From contig NZ_AP025018.1 of the NCBI RefSeq assembly GCF_019977735.1, positions 9,924,580 through 9,988,579 of the forward strand: a stretch of DNA of 64,000 nucleotides, read 5' to 3'. Below, one piece after another: positions 17,582 to 27,190 of this stretch (position 1 is its first letter; each line of letters begins with the position of its first letter). Below the pieces are notes generated by a model that had not been told where the DNA came from, made no database searches, and saw only the letters and a list, made by a program, of their open reading frames with translations. The position numbers and the translations under genes were made by a program. Source of the DNA: Calothrix sp. PCC 7716. Its GTDB lineage: Bacteria; Cyanobacteriota; Cyanobacteriia; Cyanobacteriales; Nostocaceae.

Positions 17582-19183
17582 ATGAATGCAGACGAGCATA
17601 TCCTGCAATTACCCAGTGTAGTCTTAAAAAGTAGGCAGTTACTTCCCCAAAAGTCGGCGGTATACTATGTTATAGATGAAAAATTTATAGTTTGGTACGT
17701 AGGAAAAGCAAAAAACTTATGTGAGCGTTGGGCTGGTAAGAGCCATCATAGATTACATCAATTGCAAAATCAAAAGAAAAAGCTGTTTACTATATATTAT
17801 GAATTAGTAGCTGAATCACAACTTGATACCCTAGAGCAACAACGTATCGAGCAGTACAGTCCACTACTTAATAAGACAAAAATCAAAGCCAAAAAAATAC
17901 GTCCAACAGAAACCTTACTGCGGGAAACATTACATACTATTGCACCATATTGTTTTATTTTAGGTGTAGAGCCTCCCAGAAACCTAGACCCTAAGTTTAT
18001 TAAAGATTCACAAAATTGGGGAGATGATTGGAGAGTTGAGAAAACGGTAATATCTACAATTGTAATACACATATGTATAAATTTACAAGAATTAAATACA
18101 ATTTTTAATGATTCAATGCACTCTCTGCGCTTTACCAGAAATATTTTTAAAAAACGTATTAATTTTTCAGATAACTGGACTTGTAAAGGAGATAAGGGTT
18201 ATGAAATATCAACAGGCATTTTCTTACTAAAAAGACTGTTAGTTAATGGATTTGCTATAGAAATATATCAAGCTCATTCAGAAGTATTAGAATATATCAA
18301 AGATTACAATAACGTTAAACTTGCTGGAGTTGAAATTAGAGCTGTTGACGAAACATCTCTAAATAATATAATAAATAAATGTTTTGTCAGAATATTTGGA
18401 TTGTATAAGTACGATGATAGCAAAGATTCTCCATATTATAAATTTTGTAATACAGTATTAGAGCGCTTAAGTCCGTACAAGCAAGACCTTATTAAAGTAC
18501 TATTTAACGAGAGTATAGATATTGGCAAATTACAAATATCTACAATAGTGAGTAAGAAATTAGAAAAAAGTCAAGCTAATCAACTTGTAAATCCTGAATT
18601 ATCATTAAGATTAAATAATATTCTGGTTAAGAAAGAATACTTAAAAGCACTATTAAGCGAGCGTGGTATTAATTTGAATTGTTATCAAGTAAACAAGTAT
18701 TTAGAGCAAATACCTAAAAATGAAAATTTTATTGATAGCAATTATTATAAGAGAATGACTATATATGTAAAATCTTTTATTTATAACGACTTACGTGAAC
18801 CAGGTTATCGCAATAGTAAAATTATTGGTAGCAAAGGTGCTAAATCTCAATCTAAAGATTTAGTTGGTTTTCCTTATGAAGAAGCATATCTGGTTGCAAC
18901 AGTAGACCGTGTATTTTGGTTACTGCTAAAACCTTACCTATCAGATTTCGCAAAAGTCCAACTTAATGAAAACGAGGGGTATTTAGACAAATATTATATC
19001 TCTTATCGAAAGCAATTGGCGCCTGCGATGCTAACCATTACATTAAATGGAAAATGGAAAACAGATATTCCATTTGGTCCTCCAGATAAAACCTCTTCTT
19101 ATCTAGAGGTTGTAGAGATTATTAAAAGTAGATTGCAGCAGAGCGGAATACCAAAATTAAGATGTTCATTCAAACTGACTTAA
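17582..19183 (+). CDS. GIY-YIG nuclease-domain protein with long unknown C-terminus
   Basis: The start is put at ATG 17582; the frame is open from TTG 17507, which would add 25 residues. Near the N-terminus is a GIY-YIG endonuclease domain: VYYVI (GIY position), VWYVGKAKNLCERW (YIG position with the catalytic Arg) and EQQRIEQYSPLLN with the catalytic Glu. The remaining 430 residues have no recognised domain; they are rich in Lys, Asn, Ile and Tyr and hold a FKKRINFSDNW patch. GIY-YIG domains are found in UvrC, homing endonucleases, restriction enzymes and mobile element proteins; this architecture matches none I know. AT content is higher than in neighbours, which may point to transfer. It is monocistronic. 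Confidence 0.7.
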   Translation: MNADEHILQLPSVVLKSRQLLPQKSAVYYVIDEKFIVWYVGKAKNLCERWAGKSHHRLHQLQNQKKKLFTIYYELVAESQLDTLEQQRIEQYSPLLNKTKIKAKKIRPTETLLRETLHTIAPYCFILGVEPPRNLDPKFIKDSQNWGDDWRVEKTVISTIVIHICINLQELNTIFNDSMHSLRFTRNIFKKRINFSDNWTCKGDKGYEISTGIFLLKRLLVNGFAIEIYQAHSEVLEYIKDYNNVKLAGVEIRAVDETSLNNIINKCFVRIFGLYKYDDSKDSPYYKFCNTVLERLSPYKQDLIKVLFNESIDIGKLQISTIVSKKLEKSQANQLVNPELSLRLNNILVKKEYLKALLSERGINLNCYQVNKYLEQIPKNENFIDSNYYKRMTIYVKSFIYNDLREPGYRNSKIIGSKGAKSQSKDLVGFPYEEAYLVATVDRVFWLLLKPYLSDFAKVQLNENEGYLDKYYISYRKQLAPAMLTITLNGKWKTDIPFGPPDKTSSYLEVVEIIKSRLQQSGIPKLRCSFKLT

Positions 19184-19438
19184 TATTCTGATTTAATAGT
19201 TGCAAATCTTTAAACAAAAAATAATTAGATACTGTAATTAGAGTCTTTTCTCTGTTGTATCTGTGGTAAAAGAAATATTGGAAATGACTGCACATTTAAG
19301 GCGCCTATGTTACCGCTACAAACCTATATAAACTCCAGTCCATTAAAATGGACTTCTGCTACTAGCCTATGGCTTTTAACCATAGGCGGGTTAAAATTTG
19401 CAATGATAACGTTGGGTTCCGCAAAGCCTCCACCCAAC
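19184..19438. other. intergenic region
   Basis: A 255-base stretch between convergent genes. It has one GGCGCC, a short hairpin-capable run GCCTATGGCTTTTAACCATAGGC at about 19363-19386 and the dispersed repeat at 19409-19441. No gene was seen. Confidence 0.5.
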
Positions 19439-19441
19439 CTA
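19409..19441. repeat. dispersed inverted repeat GTTGGGTT...ACCCAACC
   Basis: Same element as 4585-4620: GTTGGGTTCCGCAAAGCC and CACCCAACCTACG. It overlaps the stop of ilvA and may terminate both convergent genes. Confidence 0.7.
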
Positions 19442-20950
19442 CGCTAAAAATAATTTGTAGGCGGGATTATTATTTTCATCACAGTATGAATAACCGAGAG
19501 TATCTAAAAAGGCTTGCCACTCTTGCATTTCCTGGGGTGGAACTTGTATACCTACGACAATTTTGCCATAATCAGACCCATTATTACGGTAGTGAAAAAC
19601 GCTAATATTCCAATTCGGACTCATTGAACTGACGAATTTCATTAAGGCGCCAGGGCGTTCAGGAAATTCAAACCTATATAATAGTTCGTTGTGTGCTAAT
19701 GGTGAACGTCCTCCAACCATGTGCCGCAAATGGAGTTTTGTAAATTCATCATCGGTTAGATCTAACGTAGGGAAACCGCAATTTTCAAAAGTTTCTACCA
19801 TTTTGGCTCTATCTGCGCGCTTTTGAATTTGCATCCCCACAAAAATATGGGCAATTTTCTCATCAGCGATACGGTAATTAAACTCTGTTAAATTGCGTCT
19901 ACCAATGCATTCGCAGAATTTATGTAAACTTCCTGCTTGTTCAGGAATAGTCACTGCGAATATTGCCTCGCGTTGTTCTCCATATTCTGCACGTTCCGCA
20001 ACAAAACGGAGACGGTCGAAGTTCATATTGGCGCCACAAGCAATAGCAATTAAAGTTTGACCTTCAATTTGCTCCCGTTCTACATATGCTTTGGCACCTG
20101 CTATTGCTAAAGCACCCGCAGGTTCCACAATCGAGCGTGTATCTTCAAATACATCTTTAATAGCCGCACAAGTATCGTCAGTATTGACTAATATAATGTC
20201 GTCTACATATTCCTGACACAACCGGAATGTTTCTTCCCCAACTTCCCGTACAGCGACACCATCAGCAAATAACCCCACTTGCGATAACCGTACCCGCTTT
20301 CCTGCTTTTAATGATTGGTTCATCGCATCTGCATCGACAGGTTCCACTCCAATAATCTTAATTTCTGGACGCAACCGTTTTATATAAGCAGCAACTCCCG
20401 ATATTAACCCACCTCCACCAATTGCCACAAATATCGCGTGTATAGGTTGCTGATATTGTCGTAAAATCTCCATCCCAATCGTACCCTGTCCTGCTATCAC
20501 ATCTGGGTCATCAAAAGGATGAATAAATGTTAAGCCTTTTTCTGCCTCTAATTGCCGTGCATAAGTATAAGCGTCATCATAAGTATCACCATGCAAAACG
20601 ACTTCACCACCGCGCGCTTTCACAGCATTAACTTTTACTTGCGGGGTAGTTACTGGCATCACAATAATAGCCCGTGTTCCTAAATGACGGGCACCGAGTG
20701 CCACACCTTGAGCATGATTTCCTGCCGATGCTGCGATTACACCTTGTGCTAACATATCTGGTGGTAGGTTCACCATCTTGTTATAGGCGCCACGCAACTT
20801 AAAAGAAAATACTGACTGCATATCTTCACGTTTAAGCAGTAGCTTATTATTAAGACGCACAGAGAGATTAGAAGCGTAATCAAGGGGTGTTTCTTGAGCT
20901 ACATCATACACACGGGCAGTCAGAATTTGTACCAGATAGTCGCAAAGCAT
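19439..20950 (-). CDS. ilvA: threonine ammonia-lyase (threonine deaminase), biosynthetic
   Basis: A PLP enzyme converting threonine to 2-oxobutanoate and ammonia, the first step of isoleucine synthesis. The PLP Lys is in SVFSFKLRGAYNKM, the glycine phosphate loop is AIGGGGLISGV, and SAGNHAQGVALGA is the asparagine loop. Residues from about 325 form two ACT-like regulatory domains (AIFAVTIPEQAGSLHKFCE and YRFEFPERPGALMKFVS) that bind isoleucine and valine. The length of 503 matches the full allosteric IlvA. It is a single gene. A decayed fragment of a similar gene lies at 21718-21789. Confidence 0.95.
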   Translation of the reverse strand: MLCDYLVQILTARVYDVAQETPLDYASNLSVRLNNKLLLKREDMQSVFSFKLRGAYNKMVNLPPDMLAQGVIAASAGNHAQGVALGARHLGTRAIIVMPVTTPQVKVNAVKARGGEVVLHGDTYDDAYTYARQLEAEKGLTFIHPFDDPDVIAGQGTIGMEILRQYQQPIHAIFVAIGGGGLISGVAAYIKRLRPEIKIIGVEPVDADAMNQSLKAGKRVRLSQVGLFADGVAVREVGEETFRLCQEYVDDIILVNTDDTCAAIKDVFEDTRSIVEPAGALAIAGAKAYVEREQIEGQTLIAIACGANMNFDRLRFVAERAEYGEQREAIFAVTIPEQAGSLHKFCECIGRRNLTEFNYRIADEKIAHIFVGMQIQKRADRAKMVETFENCGFPTLDLTDDEFTKLHLRHMVGGRSPLAHNELLYRFEFPERPGALMKFVSSMSPNWNISVFHYRNNGSDYGKIVVGIQVPPQEMQEWQAFLDTLGYSYCDENNNPAYKLFLA

Positions 20951-21012
20951 GGGTGTGAGGCAGGTAAATGCTTTCTTAAGGATAAATCATTATTCTACGA
21001 CACTTATGTACC

Positions 21013-21585
21013 TTAAATATTACCTGGTTTCAGCCAGCTAAATAATTCTCCAACACTCAGCCTTAAATCTGTAATAAAATCAGGAGTGGGCAGTAGTAAA
21101 TCTGGTTCTTGTAAAAAAATAGGCTGTTGAGACTGAGGATAAGCAATAACTGATTTTTCATCCGGGTCAACTAACCATCCCATCTGACAACCAGCTTTGA
21201 GACAGTGCAATATATTATTTATAACTTTTGTTTGGCTTTGATCTGGTGAAAGAATTTCAATTGTCCAATCTGGATGAGCAGAAAAAACATTCGCAATATC
21301 TCCCTCTTCATCCAAAGGAATACGGTTCCAAGTAAATACTGCAACATCGGGTACAATAGAGCGTCCACCAAAAGTACACCGTAGCTCTGGGAGAGCTAAA
21401 GCAATTTTTTGTTTTTCGCCAATATCATTAACTACTGTAACAAAGCGACCCTGTAATTTACTGTGTTTTCCTCTTGGCATAGGTTTTTGGATGACTTGAC
21501 CATTTACGTACTCACTAGCGGGTTTAGTTTCGGGTAATTGTAAGAATTCTGCTAGTGTTAATGCTTTAGCGGGGGTTTGCACCAT
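21013..21585 (-). CDS. Uma2 family (DUF820) putative endonuclease
   Basis: A 190-residue protein of a family hugely expanded in cyanobacteria. It has the PD-(D/E)XK nuclease-like core: LTLAEFLQLPETKPASEYVNG with Glu, SIVPDVAVF with the metal-binding Asp, and WTIEILSPDQSQTKV with the second acid residue; the usual Lys after it is replaced within SPDQSQTK. The family is associated with mobile DNA but its role is unproven. It lies 63 bases upstream of ilvA on the same strand and may be co-transcribed. Confidence 0.85.
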   Translation of the reverse strand: MVQTPAKALTLAEFLQLPETKPASEYVNGQVIQKPMPRGKHSKLQGRFVTVVNDIGEKQKIALALPELRCTFGGRSIVPDVAVFTWNRIPLDEEGDIANVFSAHPDWTIEILSPDQSQTKVINNILHCLKAGCQMGWLVDPDEKSVIAYPQSQQPIFLQEPDLLLPTPDFITDLRLSVGELFSWLKPGNI

Positions 21586-21717
21586 ACATCAAAGTTTTAA
21601 GCTAAATTATATATTTATTGTTGCAAATTTTTTACATGGTAGCAAAGAAAAGATAGCTTGACTAAAAGCAGAACTAGCAATGGCAAATAATTGGGATGAC
21701 GTATTAGTAGAGCAAGA

Positions 21718-21789
21718 AGTTACAGGCATCACAATAATAGCACGTGTTCTTGAGTGATGGGTGCCAAGTGCCACACCTTCAGCATGATT
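21718..21789 (-). pseudogene. remnant of an ilvA-like gene
   Basis: This 72-base stretch aligns with 20648-20719 inside ilvA with about 11 mismatches and no gap. Read on the minus strand it gives NHAEGVALGTHHSRTRAIIV, the asparagine-loop block of threonine dehydratase (NHAQGVALGARHLGTRAIIV in ilvA). The remainder of the gene is absent. Mismatches are mainly at third codon positions, which suggests decay of a once functional paralogue. Confidence 0.7.
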
Positions 21790-22198
21790 ATGACCGTTAA
21801 ATCTCGGTAAAAAATAACTTTAATTTCTAATCCAAACCTAGACAAGCTGTTACAAGCAATAAATATATTGACATAATTTTGATAATCATTATTTAAATGT
21901 GGATTTTACGTACAAATATTAAATTATTAATAAAATTATGGAATAGCTTTATATAGTTATGGCTAAACACTATAAAAATCAATTAGGTAGTTTCTATGTT
22001 TACGCCTATATATAGTCGTTGTTAGATAAGCTTAGGTTTCATATTAAAGAACAAGAAAAAGCTTAATCTTTAAGTTTTTTAACAATGTAAACTCATTTTA
22101 ATGCATCTACCATCTTAAAGACTTTGATTTACATTACATCAGATGATTTTTAGTTATAAAATTCATTACTACCCAGTTAATGTAAATCACAGTCGTAA
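21790..22198. other. AT-rich non-coding stretch
   Basis: Roughly 400 bases of very AT-rich sequence without GGCGCC or a plausible gene. Just upstream, ATG 21680 opens a 25-codon frame (MANNWDDVLVEQE) that runs into the ilvA remnant and is probably another broken gene start. Confidence 0.45.
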
Positions 22199-22222
22199 AG
22201 ACACCTTGGAATCAAGGTGTCT
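22199..22222. terminator. hairpin AGACACCTTG/CAAGGTGTCT
   Basis: A ten-base-pair perfect stem with loop GAAT, 31 bases downstream of the stop of the small minus-strand gene at 22253. The T-run is weak. Confidence 0.5.
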
Positions 22223-22252
22223 CAAACTTCAATATAGTAAAACTCTTGCACT

Positions 22253-22474
22253 TTATGATGTTAAATCCAGAAGAATCTTTTCGTCCAATAAAAACACCTG
22301 TTTATAATTTTGGTGCATGATACGTAGCGGCCTTTGGGCATTAGTCCTGTGTCGCCTGCGAACAGCTTTAATAAGACCCATTGACCGATGATGTTCCACC
22401 AACCAAGGTATAAGTTGTAACTCTGAATTTTGTAATTGCGCGCGGTTTAAAAAATATAAACTGCGGAAAACCAT
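22253..22474 (-). CDS. small basic hypothetical protein
   Basis: A 73-residue frame starting at ATG 22474. It is basic (VRRRHRTNAQRPLR) with no membrane segment. The family is not recognised. The hairpin shortly after the stop supports a transcript, and codon use is ordinary, but a chance frame cannot be ruled out. It lies downstream of the FAD monooxygenase on the same strand. Confidence 0.35.
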   Translation of the reverse strand: MVFRSLYFLNRAQLQNSELQLIPWLVEHHRSMGLIKAVRRRHRTNAQRPLRIMHQNYKQVFLLDEKILLDLTS

Positions 22475-22554
22475 TTCAACAGAAATTTGTTAATTTAATT
22501 TTTGGGAATCTCTTAATGGAATTCTGCTATTAACATGGAGATTCTCAATTCCAT

Positions 22555-23919
22555 TTATACCATTACCCCAACAGCCGAATCTAAATTGCGACAATATACT
22601 TTTTGCCCATATTCCTCTGATAACTCGTCTGATGCTACAGGGAAGCGCGTCAATGTCGCATGTTGAATATATTCCATGAACGGGCGCCTATATTTTTCGT
22701 ATATTTCAAAGCTCTCAGTTATTGCTTGCATATTATCCCAATTATTATTTTGAGCAATTTTGTAAATTTGGGTTGTAATGAAGAGTGCGTCTTCAAACCC
22801 TTGGTTGGCGCCTTGTGCCATGAAAGGAGGCATTCCATGTGCTGCATCACCTACTAATACAGTGCGTCCTAAACTCCATGTTAGTTCTGCTGCGTTGGAA
22901 TGAGGCATTGCACGGTGAATATAGTAAGGACGTTGTTGCATGTTAGCAGGAGAAGATAAACGCATTAGTTGTTTGAGTTCTTCTGGAAAGCTTGCTTTTT
23001 CTAATTCTTGGAAAGCTATTTCTATTAATGCGTTTTCAGATGCATTTTGTATTGCTTCTAAGGGCAAGGCTGTGTGTAATATATATCCAATACTACCTCT
23101 ACGAAATAACATTAACCTTGGGTTTTCTGTTGAAGTATTATGTACTGCGTGATTACCTATTGTTAAAATTGATGCTTCACTAAAATATTTTTCTTCTAGT
23201 TGTGCTTGTAGTTGTAATGGTATTTCAATGTCACGACAGAATATAGCAGCATATTTGGAATATTCAGGTTGTGCAAAGGCAGAATGTGAAGTGTCTTGGT
23301 AAATTGCTTTACGAACTGTAGAATTGATTCCATCTGCTGCAACTACTAGTTTCGCTCGAAAAGATTTTGTTTCAAATTGTTGAGATGGCGCCTCTACATC
23401 TTTCTCTTCTTCCCAATACGCATATAGGTTATTATTTATACTTGCATCAGATACGCAATCTATTAGTACACAGTTATTTTCTAATTCTTCCTGAATATTT
23501 ACGCAGCGATTATTAATTTTTACTATGTTTTCGGGTAGTAACTCCCTCAAGGTAGTTTGTAAATTATACCAACTTACAGATACACGTCCTTCTCCATATT
23601 TTTCAAACCAGTCATCAAAACTTAAATGGGTTGAATATACGTTTTTTCCTTGTAAATCTTTATAAAGCCATACAGGTGATGGTTTCTGAGGTTGATTTTG
23701 TGGTATGGCTGCGTTTTTAACTGCTTCGTAAGCGTTAGTACTAATATATTTGATGGCTTTTAAACCATTTGGTAAAAGGTCTACTACCTGACCAACTTTT
23801 CTAAACGCGCGAGTTTGGTCGATAATTAGAATATTTTCAATTCCGCGTTGACGTAAACCAATAGCCGTTGCTAATCCAACTGGTCCGGCGCCTACTATTA
23901 CAACATCATAAATTTTCAT
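22555..23919 (-). CDS. FAD-dependent monooxygenase (PHBH fold)
   Basis: A flavin hydroxylase of about 454 residues. The dinucleotide-binding start is KIYDVVIVGAGPVGLATAIG with the GxGxxG motif, which favours ATG 23919 over ATG 23937 (six extra residues). The second FAD motif is GRTVLVGDAAHGMPPFMAQGA with QGFEDALFI, and the DG motif is KLVVAADGINSTVRKAI. Family members hydroxylate aromatic or polyketide substrates; the substrate here is unknown. It stands alone; a dispersed inverted repeat separates it from leuS. Confidence 0.88.
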   Translation of the reverse strand: MKIYDVVIVGAGPVGLATAIGLRQRGIENILIIDQTRAFRKVGQVVDLLPNGLKAIKYISTNAYEAVKNAAIPQNQPQKPSPVWLYKDLQGKNVYSTHLSFDDWFEKYGEGRVSVSWYNLQTTLRELLPENIVKINNRCVNIQEELENNCVLIDCVSDASINNNLYAYWEEEKDVEAPSQQFETKSFRAKLVVAADGINSTVRKAIYQDTSHSAFAQPEYSKYAAIFCRDIEIPLQLQAQLEEKYFSEASILTIGNHAVHNTSTENPRLMLFRRGSIGYILHTALPLEAIQNASENALIEIAFQELEKASFPEELKQLMRLSSPANMQQRPYYIHRAMPHSNAAELTWSLGRTVLVGDAAHGMPPFMAQGANQGFEDALFITTQIYKIAQNNNWDNMQAITESFEIYEKYRRPFMEYIQHATLTRFPVASDELSEEYGQKVYCRNLDSAVGVMV

Positions 23920-23940
23920 AATGTATTTACAATTCATTTT

Positions 23941-24000
23941 GTGGGGTGGGCATCCTTGCCCGCCTTATATTTGGAACGGGCAAGGATGCCCATTCCACAA
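23941..24000. repeat. inverted repeat TGGGCATCCTTGCCCG
   Basis: GTGGGGTGGGCATCCTTGCCCG is followed by CGGGCAAGGATGCCCATTCCAC with an eight-base spacer, making a strong stem of about 20 pairs. Relatives lie at 17420-17487, 25491-25520 and 60201-60228. It sits between leuS (upstream, minus strand) and the monooxygenase. Confidence 0.8.
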
Positions 24001-24029
24001 GAAACAGTGCCCATTCTACAAGAGTTTTT

Positions 24030-26612
24030 TTAACCAACTACAAAGTTGACTAATTTTCCGGGTACTACAATAACCTTTTTTATCTCTTTGCCTTCGAGAT
24101 GACGCTGTGCTACTTCAGAGTCACGCGCGAATTGTTCTAAACCAGCTTTATCTAAAGTAGCAGGCGCCTGTAAGTCTCCGCGTTTTTTGCCGTTGATTTG
24201 AATTACTAAGGTAATTTCATCTACAGTTAACGCATCTAACTCAAATTTCAACCATGCGTGAGTATGTACTGATTCTTTATTGCCTAATTGATGCCATAAC
24301 TCGTCAGCAATGTGAGGAGCAAACGGCGCCAATAACACAATCAAAGTATTTATACCTTCAGCAAATACAGGCGAATTTTTACAATCACTATCTGCAAGCG
24401 CATTACTCAACTTCATTAACTCAGAAATTGCGGTATTAAATTGATATCCACCTTCGATATCCTCTGTAATTTCCTTAATGGCAATATGAATTGCCCGTCT
24501 TAAATCTTTCTCTGATTTGGTTAATTCGTTTTTATTGACTTGTTTTTTGACTTTACCAGCAGCAATATACTCTGTAACCAGGCGCCATACCCTATTTAAG
24601 AAACGAAATTGTCCTTCAACATCCGCTTCGTCCCATTCTAAATCTTTTTCTGGTGGTGCTTTGAACAATATAAACATGCGCGCGGTATCAATACCATATT
24701 TGGCAATGACATCTTCTGGTGCCACACCGTTACCTTTAGATTTGGACATGGTAGCGTAAACAAGCTGTAAAGGTTCGCCTGTTTTAGGGTCGCGGGGGTC
24801 TTCTGCATTAACTAAACTCGTAGGAACCCACTTATCTTTATCTGATTTATTAGGGTTCATATAAGTTAAACCTTGTACCATTCCTTGGGTTAACAACCGT
24901 TGGAAAGGTTCGTCAAAATTCAATAAACCTCTATCGCGCAATACTTTAGTAAAGAACCGCGAGTACAACAAATGTAAAATCGCATGTTCGATACCACCTA
25001 CATATTGGTCAACGGGCATAAAATCGTTGACTCTACTGGCTTCAAATATTTTGTTCTCGTTTTTGGCATCGGTAAACCGTAAGAAGTACCACGATGAATC
25101 AATAAAAGTATCCATCGTATCGGTTTCTCGTTGTGCTGGTGTACCACAACTTGGACAAGGTACATTTTTCCAACTTTCCAAAGAAGCCAATGGCGAACCA
25201 CCACGACCTGTTAACTCAACATTATCAGGTAACTGTACAGGCAAATCTTCTTCAGGAACCCCAACGGCGCCACAATTAGGACAGTGAATAATAGGTATAG
25301 GGGCACCCCAGTAACGCTGACGCGAAATTAACCAGTCACGTAAACGATATTGAATACGCGCTTTACCATAACCTTGTTTTTCTGCATACTCAACTATAGC
25401 TTTCTTAGCATCACCCGAAGCCATACCATCAAATTGCTGTGAGTTTACCAACACACCAGCTTCAGTATAAGCAGCCTTCAACTCACCCTCTTGTGGAACA
25501 GGCATCCTGCCTGTGTTTTCCGCTACAATTACAACTTTAATTCCCAAATTTTGGTCTTTAGCAAATTTAAAATCGCGTACATCATGTGCAGGTACACCCA
25601 TTACGGCGCCTGTACCATATTCATACAGTACATAATCAGCAATCCAAATAGGAATTTCTTCACCTGTAAATGGATTTATTGCCTTACCACCTGTAGATAT
25701 ACCGCGTTTAGGTTTATCTTCAGCAGTACGTTCCATTTCGCTTTGGTTGCTAACTTCCTGTACAAAAGCTTCGACTGCTGATTTTTGTTCTAAAGTAGTA
25801 ACTTTCTCTGTTAATGGATGTTCTGGTGCCAACACTACATAGCTAACACCGTAAACTGTATCAGGACGTGTTGTATATACAGCTATTTTTTCATCGCTGC
25901 CAACTATGGGAAACTCTAAATAGGCGCCTGTAGATTTGCCTATCCAGTTAGCCTGCATTAATTTGACACGTTCGGGCCATCCTGGCAACTTATCGAGGTC
26001 GTTTAATAACTGCTCGGCATAATCAGTAATCTTCAAAAACCACTGCCGTAATAATTTTCGCTCAACAATGGCGCCGCTACGCCACGAACGTCCATCAATA
26101 ACTTGTTCGTTTGCTATTACAGTTTGGTCTACGGGGTCCCAATTTACCGCAGCTTCTCTTTGATAAGCTAAACCTGCTTCAAAAAACTGTAAGAAAATCC
26201 ATTGTGTCCATCTGTAATAATCGGGCGAACAGGTAGCAACTTCACAGTCCCAGTCAATTGAATAACCGAGACGCTTTAACTGTTGCCGCATTTGTTCAAT
26301 ATTTTGATAAGTCCACTTTGCTGGAGGAACACCCCTGTCAATAGCAGCATTTTCCGCAGGTAAACCAAAAGCATCCCAACCCATCGGATGTAGAACCCGA
26401 TACCCTTGCATTCTCTTGAGGCGCGCGATAGCGTCAGTTATGGTGTAGTTGCGGACATGACCCATGTGCAAGCTTCCCGAAGGATACGGGAACATAGACA
26501 GCGCATAAAATTTTGGCTTGTCGCTATCGGTGACAGTCTTGTCTAAGCCAAGTTCAGTCCATGTGTTTTGCCATTTTTCCTCAATGTCTGCTGGGTTGTA
26601 TCGAGACTCCAC
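24030..26612 (-). CDS. leuS: leucyl-tRNA synthetase
   Basis: Class I aminoacyl-tRNA synthetase charging tRNA-Leu, cytoplasmic. Signature HIGH is seen as [20 protein letters not shown] as MSKSKGNGV, and a zinc-type site as CPNCGA/CPSCGTP. The editing domain lies at about residues 225-420 and the final [16 protein letters not shown] is the usual C-terminus. The length of 860 is normal. Unusual: within the editing domain the residues [11 protein letters not shown] are encoded by a dispersed repeat (25491-25520), apparently an in-frame insertion that the protein tolerates. The start ATG 26612 ([15 protein letters not shown]) is standard. Confidence 0.97.
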   Translation of the reverse strand: MESRYNPADIEEKWQNTWTELGLDKTVTDSDKPKFYALSMFPYPSGSLHMGHVRNYTITDAIARLKRMQGYRVLHPMGWDAFGLPAENAAIDRGVPPAKWTYQNIEQMRQQLKRLGYSIDWDCEVATCSPDYYRWTQWIFLQFFEAGLAYQREAAVNWDPVDQTVIANEQVIDGRSWRSGAIVERKLLRQWFLKITDYAEQLLNDLDKLPGWPERVKLMQANWIGKSTGAYLEFPIVGSDEKIAVYTTRPDTVYGVSYVVLAPEHPLTEKVTTLEQKSAVEAFVQEVSNQSEMERTAEDKPKRGISTGGKAINPFTGEEIPIWIADYVLYEYGTGAVMGVPAHDVRDFKFAKDQNLGIKVVIVAENTGRMPVPQEGELKAAYTEAGVLVNSQQFDGMASGDAKKAIVEYAEKQGYGKARIQYRLRDWLISRQRYWGAPIPIIHCPNCGAVGVPEEDLPVQLPDNVELTGRGGSPLASLESWKNVPCPSCGTPAQRETDTMDTFIDSSWYFLRFTDAKNENKIFEASRVNDFMPVDQYVGGIEHAILHLLYSRFFTKVLRDRGLLNFDEPFQRLLTQGMVQGLTYMNPNKSDKDKWVPTSLVNAEDPRDPKTGEPLQLVYATMSKSKGNGVAPEDVIAKYGIDTARMFILFKAPPEKDLEWDEADVEGQFRFLNRVWRLVTEYIAAGKVKKQVNKNELTKSEKDLRRAIHIAIKEITEDIEGGYQFNTAISELMKLSNALADSDCKNSPVFAEGINTLIVLLAPFAPHIADELWHQLGNKESVHTHAWLKFELDALTVDEITLVIQINGKKRGDLQAPATLDKAGLEQFARDSEVAQRHLEGKEIKKVIVVPGKLVNFVVG
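25491..25520. repeat. dispersed repeat inside leuS
   Basis: CTTGTGGAACAGGCATCCTG followed by CCTGTGTTTTC matches the intergenic family at 60201-60228 (TTGTGGAACGGGCATCC) and 9652-9672. On the coding strand it gives TGRMPVPQ. Confidence 0.75.
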
Positions 26613-26700
26613 TGCTAATACTCCTAATGCGTTAATCTTATTAATCTTAGTTTCTGCTTTGTTATTGTGACATAATATTTTAGTTATTATTGATGATGGA

Positions 26701-26738
26701 ACGCTGTAGAGACGTTACATGTAACGTCTCTACAGCGT
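26701..26738. repeat. 38-bp perfect palindrome
   Basis: Half-site ACGCTGTAGAGACGTTACA is followed directly by its exact reverse complement, with no spacer. It lies 14 bases after the stop of the nifX-like gene and 88 bases before the leuS start (all minus strand). It contains GTAGAGACG, the arm of the repeat at 8818-8869. It may terminate nifX transcription. Confidence 0.9.
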
Positions 26739-26752
26739 GATGTGTAACGTTG

Positions 26753-27190
26753 TTATTCTTCAATACGTTGATTTTCTCTTTGTAAAACTTTACGCAACCA
26801 AGGCGCCGGATTTCCTTTTACTGCTATTAATAATCTATCTAAAATGCCAGTAATTTTTTCTTGGTCTAATTCTGGTGTCATTGGCGTGATACCGTTTTTT
26901 ATTAGTTTCGCTGCGGGCACGGCGCCGATTGAAGTGGTATAAACTATTGTACAGTTATTAAGTGCATTAATTACAGTTGCTATATCAGTATCGCTCTCAC
27001 CTTTATTTACCCTCAATATATTATCTTTATTTTTATAACTATATTGGGCTGTTTCAGGTTGCTTTTCTACGCAAATAGTATCTACAAAATGATACCCAGA
27101 TTTTGATATTTCGTAGATATCAAATTTTTCGGCACTCCCAAAGTCGGAGTTTATATTGACTTTATCTGTTGTAGCGAAGGCAATTTTCAT
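26753..27190 (-). CDS. nifX: NifX-family iron-molybdenum cofactor carrier protein
   Basis: A 145-residue protein of the NifX/NafY/NifB-C-terminal family, which binds NifB-cofactor or FeMo-co precursors during nitrogenase assembly. It shows MKIAFATTDKVNINSDFGSA at the start, CTIVYTTSIGAVPAAKLIKNGITPM in the core and KGNPAPWLRKVL near the end, the latter typical of true NifX. It is not in a nif cluster: leuS and a cyclotransferase flank it. It may be a second NifX or the product of a scattered nif gene set. No NtcA-like site was noted upstream. The family is sure; the exact role is less so. Confidence 0.75.
   Translation of the reverse strand: MKIAFATTDKVNINSDFGSAEKFDIYEISKSGYHFVDTICVEKQPETAQYSYKNKDNILRVNKGESDTDIATVINALNNCTIVYTTSIGAVPAAKLIKNGITPMTPELDQEKITGILDRLLIAVKGNPAPWLRKVLQRENQRIEE

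Noticed and set aside
24254-25781. Several plus-strand frames across leuS
   Set aside because: They are shadows of leuS on the opposite strand with no domain or start support.
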